From: Candidatus Paraburkholderia kirkii
Lineage (GTDB): Bacteria; Pseudomonadota; Gammaproteobacteria; Burkholderiales; Burkholderiaceae
NCBI GenBank assembly: GCA_001189345.1
Contig: LFKV01000037.1
Location: forward strand, 1-64,000
Direction of reading: 5' to 3'
DNA length: 64,000 nucleotides
The position numbers were made by a program, and so were the translations under genes. The notes beneath the pieces were generated by a model. The model was given only the letters and a program-made list of their open reading frames with translations, was not told the DNA's origin and ran no database searches. Below are positions 58,969 to 64,000 of this stretch, piece by piece. Within the stretch, counting starts at the first letter, position 1, and every line of letters begins with the position of its first letter.

Positions 58969-59329
58969 TCAGGAACATTCTGGCAATCGACGATTCGGCC
59001 GCGATGCGGCAAATCATCTCGGCGACGCTGGCGACGGCGGGTTACGAAGTGACCGTCGCGTCTGACGGCGACGAAGGCCTGGAGTGGGCGCTCGCCGAGC
59101 GCTTCGATCTCGTTCTGACCGACCAGCACATGCCGGGCAAGAGCAGGCTCGGCTGCGCGCGAACCACGCCTACCGGGCGACGCCGATCCTGGTCCTCACG
59201 ACCGAAGGCGGCGAGCCGTTCAAGGAGGCGGCGCGCTCGGCGGGCGCAACGGGCTGGATCGAGAAGCCGCTCGATCCGGACCTGCTGACCGAGCTGGTCG
59301 CCGCGCTCTCGGAAGACACGCTGCACTGA
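58965..59329 (+). pseudogene. cheY: CheY-like chemotaxis response regulator, deletion frameshift
   Basis: Single receiver domain. ATG 58965: MIRNILAIDDSAAMRQIISA with the acidic DD pair, then LVLTDQHMPGKS with the phosphorylated Asp. About 13 bp are then missing near 59145 (relatives: GLDLIAQLRANHAYRATPIL), and the remainder, in another frame, gives ATPILVLTTEGGEPFKEAAR and the switch Lys in WIEKPLDP, ending TGA at 59327-59329. The length of the missing piece is inferred from the family pattern. Confidence 0.85.
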
Positions 59330-59428
59330 GCGGTACAAGAGCAGGTTCCAGGCGAAGCAACCCGAAGACAGCATTGAAACGCGCGCACAACGGCGCCGAC
59401 TGAACAGCATTCCTGCGGTGACTCAAGC

Positions 59429-61700
59429 ATGACTCTCGACATTACCCAGTTCTATCAGACCTTCTTCGACGAAGCGGATGAACTGCTCGCGCAGATGGAG
59501 CAACTGCTGCTCGTTCTGGACATCGCGAATCCCGATCCGGAAGACCTCGCGGCGATCTTCCGCGCGGCGCATTCGATCAAGGGCGGCGCTGCCACCTTCG
59601 GTTTCGCCGCGCTGACGGAGACGACGCACATCCTCGAGTCGCTGCTGGACCGCGCGCGCAACAACGAGCTCGTCCTGCGCCGCGACATGATCGACACCTT
59701 CCTCGCGACGAAGGACGTGCTCTCCGACCAGCTCGCCGCGTATCGCGCGAGCGCGGAGCCGGATGCGGCCGTCGCCGCCGCGATCTGCGCGAAGCTCGAG
59801 CGCCTGAAGAACGAGAGCGCCGAAGGAGCGGAAGCGGCCCATGTGGAACCGCCCGCGCTGCCGGGCACGGACAACCATGCGGCGAACGTGCACGTCGCGC
59901 CCGCCTACGACGGCCTGAACGCCCCGCCCGCGCACCTGATCGCGCAGGCGATGGAAGCGATCGAGGACGACGGCAACTGGGACGGCGCGTTCGAGCTCGC
60001 CGATGGAACGCATGCAGGAACCGCCGACGACGCAATGCCGGGACACATCGGCGCGGCGGCGGAAGTCGGACCCCACCTGAAAATTACGCTACGGGGGGTG
60101 GGCGAGAAGGACCTGGCGACTCTGATTGAGGAGCTGGGGAATCTGGGAAGCATCGTCGGAGAAAGGAAGACGGACGCGGAATACGTGGTCTGGCTCGACT
60201 CGGACGTTCCGGCTGACGATATCGTCCGCCGTGTGCTGCTTCGTGATCGATGAAACGCAGATCACGATCGGCCGCGGCGATCCGGCGGCGCAATCCGCCG
60301 AAGCGTAGCCGGCGCCGCGGGCAACACCGGCGGTGCGTCCCACCCTGCACGAAGAGCCGAAGCAATCGCAGGCGAGCGCGTCGCCCGCATCCGCGAGCGG
60401 CAACGAGGCAGTGAAGGAAAAAGAAGAAGCGGCGACGGCGGTGGCTCAACCCGCCACTCTGCCGTCGAAACCCGCGACGGGCGATGCCGAAAAGAAGGCG
60501 CGTCCGCAAGCGGCGGCATCGGCGGAAGGCAGTTCGATCCGCGTCGGCGTCGAGAAGGTCGACCAGCTCATCAACCTGGTGGGCGAACTCGTCATCACGC
60601 AGGCGATGCTCGCGGAAGCCACGAGCGCGTTCGATCCCGACCTGCACGATCGTCTGTTCAACGGCATGGCGCAGCTGGAGCGCAACGCGCGACCTGCAAG
60701 AGGCCGTCATGTCCATCCGCACGATGCCGATGGATTACGTATTCAGCCGCTTCCCGCGCCTCGTGCGCGACATCGCCGGCAAGCTCGGCAAGGAAGTGGA
60801 GCTCGTCACGTTCGGTCAGGCGACCGAGCTCGACAAGAGCCTGATCGAGCGCATCATCGATCCGCTCACGCACCTCGTGCGCAACTCGCTCGATTACGGC
60901 ATCGAGACCGTGGAGGCGCGCCGCGCGGCGGGCAAGCCGACCACCGGCCAGCTCGTGCTGTCGGCGGCGCATCACGGCGGCAACATCGTGATCGAAGTGA
61001 GCGACGACGGCGCGGGTCTGCGTCGCGACAAGATTCTCGCGAAGGCGCAGAAGCAGGGCCTGCAGGTTTCCGAATCGATGAGCGACGAGGAGGTCTGGCA
61101 GCTCATCTTCATGCCGGGCTTCTCGACCGCAGAGCAAGTGACGGACATCTCCGGCCGCGGTGTCGGCATGGACGTGGTGAAGCGCAACATCCAGTCGATG
61201 GGCGGGCATGTGGAAATCAGCTCGCGCCAGGGCGCGGGCACGACGACGAAGATCGTGCTGCCGCTCACGCTCGCGATTCTCGACGGCATGTCGGTGAAGG
61301 TCGGCAACGAGATCTTCATTCTGCCGCTGAACTTCGTGATGGAGTCGCTGCAACCGGTCGCCGAGGACATCTACACGGTCGCGAACGGCGAGCGCGTGGT
61401 GTGCGTGCGCGGCGAGTATCTGCCGCTGGTCGCGCTGCATCGGGTGTCGACGCCGAAAGCGCGCGCACCGAGCCGACGCAGGGCATCGTCACGATCATGC
61501 AGACGGAGGGGCGCCGCTTCGCGATGCTGATCGACGAGCTCGTCGGCCAGCAGCAGGTCGTCGTGAAGAACCTGGAAACGAATTACCGCAAGGTGCACGG
61601 CATTTCCGCCGCGGCCATCCTGGGCGACGGCAGCGTCGCGCTGATCGTCGACGTGGCCGCGCTCAACCGCGAATCGCGCGCACTCTCACTAACACCACCG
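59429..61700 (+). pseudogene. cheA: chemotaxis histidine kinase CheA, several lesions
   Basis: HPt domain intact (MTLDITQFYQTFFDEADELL, phosphorylated His in FRAAHSIKGGAATFG). Lesions: frameshift near 60230 (expected VCCFVIDETQITIG); in-frame TAG at 60306-60308 in the linker (SAEA-stop-PAPR); frameshift near 60687 (expected RDLQEAVMSIRTMPMDYVF); frameshift near 61451 (one T missing, expected VFDAESARTEPTQGIVTI). Between them are P3 (VDQLINLVGELVITQ), the kinase N box (HLVRNSLDYGIE), G1 (DDGAGL), G2 (GRGVGMDVVK) and the CheW-like domain. After NRESRAL the sequence runs into chemoreceptor DNA, so cheW is missing. Confidence 0.9.
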
Positions 61701-61701
61701 G

Positions 61702-62830
61702 ACCAACGAGATCGGCCGCCTGTTCGCGGGCATCGAGCGGATGCGCGTCAACCTGACCGCGATGGTCGGCGCGGTGCATCGCGGCGCGGAATCGATCGAC
61801 GTCGGCGCGCATGAAATCGCGAGCGGCAATACGGATCTGTCGCAGCGCACCGAAGAGCAGGCGGCGTCGCTGCAGGAAACCGCGTTGAGCATGGAAGAGC
61901 TCACGAGCACGGTGAAGCAGAATGCCGACAACGCGCGCCAGGCGAGCCAGCTCGCGGTGAACGCGTCGGATATCGCGTCGCGCGGCGGCGAGGTCGTCGA
62001 GCAAGTCGTCGAGACGATGCACGCGATCGCGTCGAGTTCGAACAAGGTCGTGGACATCATCGGCGTGGTCGAAGGCATCGCGTTCCAGACCAACATTCTC
62101 GCGCTGAACGCGGCGGTCGAGGCGGCGCGCGCGGGCGAGGAAGGGCGCGGCTTCGCGGTGGTCGCGGGCGAAGTGCGCTCGCTCGCGCAGCGCAGCGCGG
62201 CGGCGGTGAAGGAAATCAAGGCGCTGATCGGCGATTCCGCCGCGAAGGTGGACAGCGGCACGGAACTCGTCGCGCGTGCCGGCCAGCCGATTGGCGAGAT
62301 CGTGCAGGCGGTGCGCCGCGTGACCGACATCATGGGCGAGATCAGCGCGGCCTCGGAGGAGCAGTCCGACGGTATCGAGCAGGTCAACCGCGCCGTCACG
62401 CAGATGGACAGCGTGACGCAGCAGAACGCCGCGCTCGTCGAGCAGGCGGCAGCGGCCGCGGCATCGCTCGAAGACCAGACCCGCCAGCTGAAGGACGTGG
62501 TCGCGCAATGGCGCGTCGAAAGCGCCGCGCCGATGCGCGCGAGCGCGACGGTTGCGGCCGCGCGCCTGACGCCGGCTGCGCGCATCGAGCCTTCGCCGCC
62601 GGCCGTCGCGCAGAACGCCGACAGGCGGACGAAGCCGGTGCAGGCCGCGAAGGTTGCGCCGCAGCCCGAGCTCGGGCCGGAAGCGGCCGTTGTCAAGGAA
62701 GCCGCCAGCGAAGCCCGCAAAGCCGCGAGCAAGCCGGCGAGCGCCGCGAAGCCCGCGTCCCGGGCCGGTCGCGCCCGCGCCGCGCGCTAAGGCGACGACC
62801 GCCGACGACGGCGACTGGGAAACCTTCTGA
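61702..62830 (+). pseudogene. methyl-accepting chemotaxis protein, cytoplasmic half only
   Basis: Begins without a start at [15 protein letters not shown], the end of a HAMP domain; ATG 61741 ([10 protein letters not shown]) opens a 349-codon frame. The methylation helices and the signalling hairpin are intact ([20 protein letters not shown] then [20 protein letters not shown]). The ligand-binding domain and both membrane helices are gone, deleted with cheW. Near the end a frameshift about 62760 moves the native tail (TTADDGDWETF, stop 62828-62830) out of frame; D-W-E-T-F is the CheR-docking pentapeptide type. The open frame ends at 62790 without it. Confidence 0.87.
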
Positions 62831-63034
62831 CAGAGCGTGAAACGAGACGACCATGCCGGCACAGCGCTTCACGCCCGCGAGCGGGCGAATCACCGGATCA
62901 TGCGGCGCAGGCAATGCGCGCCGCGCGCCCGGCGCGCGTAAGTCCGCGTGGCCGTCGCATGCATCGCGGGCCGCGAGCGCGACGCGCACGCCACATCGGG
63001 CGACGATGACGACGCCGGGGAAGCACGAGACATC

Positions 63035-63970
63035 ATGATGGCAACGCGCAACGCGCACGCCGACTTGCCCGCCAGCGTGCGCGGCGCGGAAGTCGAGCGC
63101 GACTTCGAATTCACGGCGGCGGACTTCGCCCGCATTCGCGAGCTGATTCATCGGTGCGCGGGCATCTCGCTGTCGGACCACAAACGCGACATGGCATACA
63201 GCCGTCTCGCGCGCCGGCTGCGCGCATGCGGCATTGACACGTTCAGGCAGTATCTGGACCGCCTCGAGACCAACGAGAACAGCGCCGAGTGGGAAGCGTT
63301 CGTCAATGCGCTGACCACGAACCTGACCGCGTTCTTCCGCGAGTCGCACCACTTTCCGATTCTCGCGGAGTTCGTCAAGCGCCGGCAGCAGCCGTTCTCG
63401 GTGTGGTGCTCGGCGGCATCGACGGGCGAGGAGCCGTATTCCATCGCGATGACGCTGATCGAAGCGCTGGGCGAGCATGCCGCGCGCCAGTGCACGGTGT
63501 TCGCGAGCGACATCGACAGCCAGGTGCTCGGCAAGGCGGAAGCGGGCGTGTATTCGCTCGATCAGGTGAAGGCGCTGCCGGTCGAGCGTCTGAGACGCTT
63601 CTTCCTGAAGGTGAAGGGCACGGGCTTGCACGCGGGCCTCGTGAAGGTGCGCCCTGAATTGCGCGCGATGGTGAGCTTCGGCCGCGTGAACCTGACGGAC
63701 GCACGCTACGACATGAAAGGCCCGTTCGACGCGATCTTTTGCCGCAACGTGATGATCTACTTCGACAAGCCGACGCAAGGACAAGTACTGACGCGCTTCG
63801 AGCCGCTGATGAAGCCTGGCGCGCTGTTGTTCGCGGGACATTCGGAGAATTTCACCTACGTGTCGCAGGCCTTCAGGCTGCGCGGCCAGACCGTATACGA
63901 ACTGACGCGCGACATGAAGCACGCGGGCGCACCGAAAGCGGCGCGGGCGCTCGCAGGAGAGACGGCATGA
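63035..63970 (+). CDS. cheR: chemoreceptor glutamate methyltransferase CheR
   Basis: Methylates Glu residues of chemoreceptors with SAM. The body starts FEFTAADFARIRELIHRCAG and has the SAM site SVWCSAASTGEEPYSIAMTL, FASDIDSQVLGKA, and the FDAIFCRNVMIYFDK motif near the C-terminus. I take ATG 63035 (MMATRNAHADLP); the open frame extends to 62948 and the native start may be further up in the damaged region. Its stop overlaps the cheD start (ATGA). The coding body is intact, but the kinase, CheW and the receptor tail it docks to are lost. Confidence 0.88.
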   Translation: MMATRNAHADLPASVRGAEVERDFEFTAADFARIRELIHRCAGISLSDHKRDMAYSRLARRLRACGIDTFRQYLDRLETNENSAEWEAFVNALTTNLTAFFRESHHFPILAEFVKRRQQPFSVWCSAASTGEEPYSIAMTLIEALGEHAARQCTVFASDIDSQVLGKAEAGVYSLDQVKALPVERLRRFFLKVKGTGLHAGLVKVRPELRAMVSFGRVNLTDARYDMKGPFDAIFCRNVMIYFDKPTQGQVLTRFEPLMKPGALLFAGHSENFTYVSQAFRLRGQTVYELTRDMKHAGAPKAARALAGETA

Positions 63971-64000
63971 GCGGACTGCCGATCGCGTCGAATCTCTACT
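63967..64000 (+). CDS. cheD: chemoreceptor glutamine deamidase CheD, start only
   Basis: ATG 63967 overlaps the cheR stop. Only MSGLPIASNLY is visible before the window ends. Assigned from position (cheR-cheD-cheB is the usual order) and from the similar N-terminus of betaproteobacterial CheD. Confidence 0.6.
   Translation, partial: MSGLPIASNLY

Overview
The window is high-GC DNA from a Burkholderia sensu lato genome (Burkholderia, Paraburkholderia or Caballeronia). The evidence is the order lptD-surA-pdxA-rsmA, the order tolQ-tolR-tolA-tolB-pal-cpoB followed by tRNA-Lys, the pair ybeD-dat next to dacC, a phaM-like phasin regulator, and the betaproteobacterial flagellar order flhDC-motAB-cheY-cheA-(cheW)-mcp-cheR-cheD. 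Its main feature is gene erosion. About thirty genes carry frameshifts, internal stops (mostly TAG), small tandem duplications or deletions, and three insertion sequences are present. Envelope, cofactor and nucleotide genes stay open, while regulators, DNA repair, transport, motility and chemotaxis genes are broken. That pattern suggests a host-restricted, reductively evolving symbiont, for example of the leaf-nodule Burkholderia type. This is inference, and a poor assembly must be excluded.

Layout. 1-2095: a decayed IS3-family (IS2-group) element on the minus strand, interrupted by an IS630-family element. 2104-5313 (minus): purB, murU and a frameshifted amgK. 5539-11257 (plus): lptD, surA, pdxA, rsmA. 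11239-16411: a small broken gene and a decayed YhaO/YhaN-like (SbcD/SbcC-type) pair. 16418-19950: broken SIR2 deacetylase and WYL regulator genes, a broken small membrane-protein gene, and an exact 819-bp tandem duplication. 19988-25751 (minus): tRNA-Lys and the Tol-Pal operon, with ybgC altered by a compensated double frameshift. 25854-27047: a second, inverted copy of the IS2 end plus IS630 block. 27048-36672: broken LysR gene, ybeD, dat, dacC, hydrolase, ferredoxin, VanZ-like protein and an Mla/Pqi-type lipid transport operon whose ATPase and permease genes are broken. 36846-37318: a toxin-antitoxin remnant with its operator. 37391-40891: birA, coaX, hldE-C and a diiron ferritin-like protein. 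41361-47430: broken MerR, phaM, enoyl-CoA hydratase and FAH genes, an intact IclR gene and a gene-fusion pseudogene. 47788-54679: an rpsU paralogue without ATG, two broken copies of an uncharacterised paralogous gene, tag, a GlcNAc-kinase-like gene, a Cof-type HAD phosphatase, a secreted PXPV-like protein, a broken aquaporin and an intact GT4 glycosyltransferase. 55386-64000: eroded flhDC, an IS5-family insertion between a sigma-28-like promoter and motA, broken motA, intact motB, broken cheY and cheA, a deletion removing cheW and the front of the chemoreceptor, intact cheR and the start of cheD.

How it fits together. The retained genes make and maintain the outer membrane (LptD, SurA, Tol-Pal, CpoB, DacC, HldE) and supply cofactors (PdxA, BirA, CoaX) and purines (PurB). 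The flagellar master regulator, the stator and the chemotaxis core are each inactivated independently, so motility is almost certainly lost. The segment between the two inverted IS blocks (2096-25853) could invert by homologous recombination. The clearest mutational signature is short tandem duplication (4, 13, 13, 14, 21, 25 and 819 bp) together with C-to-T-type nonsense changes.
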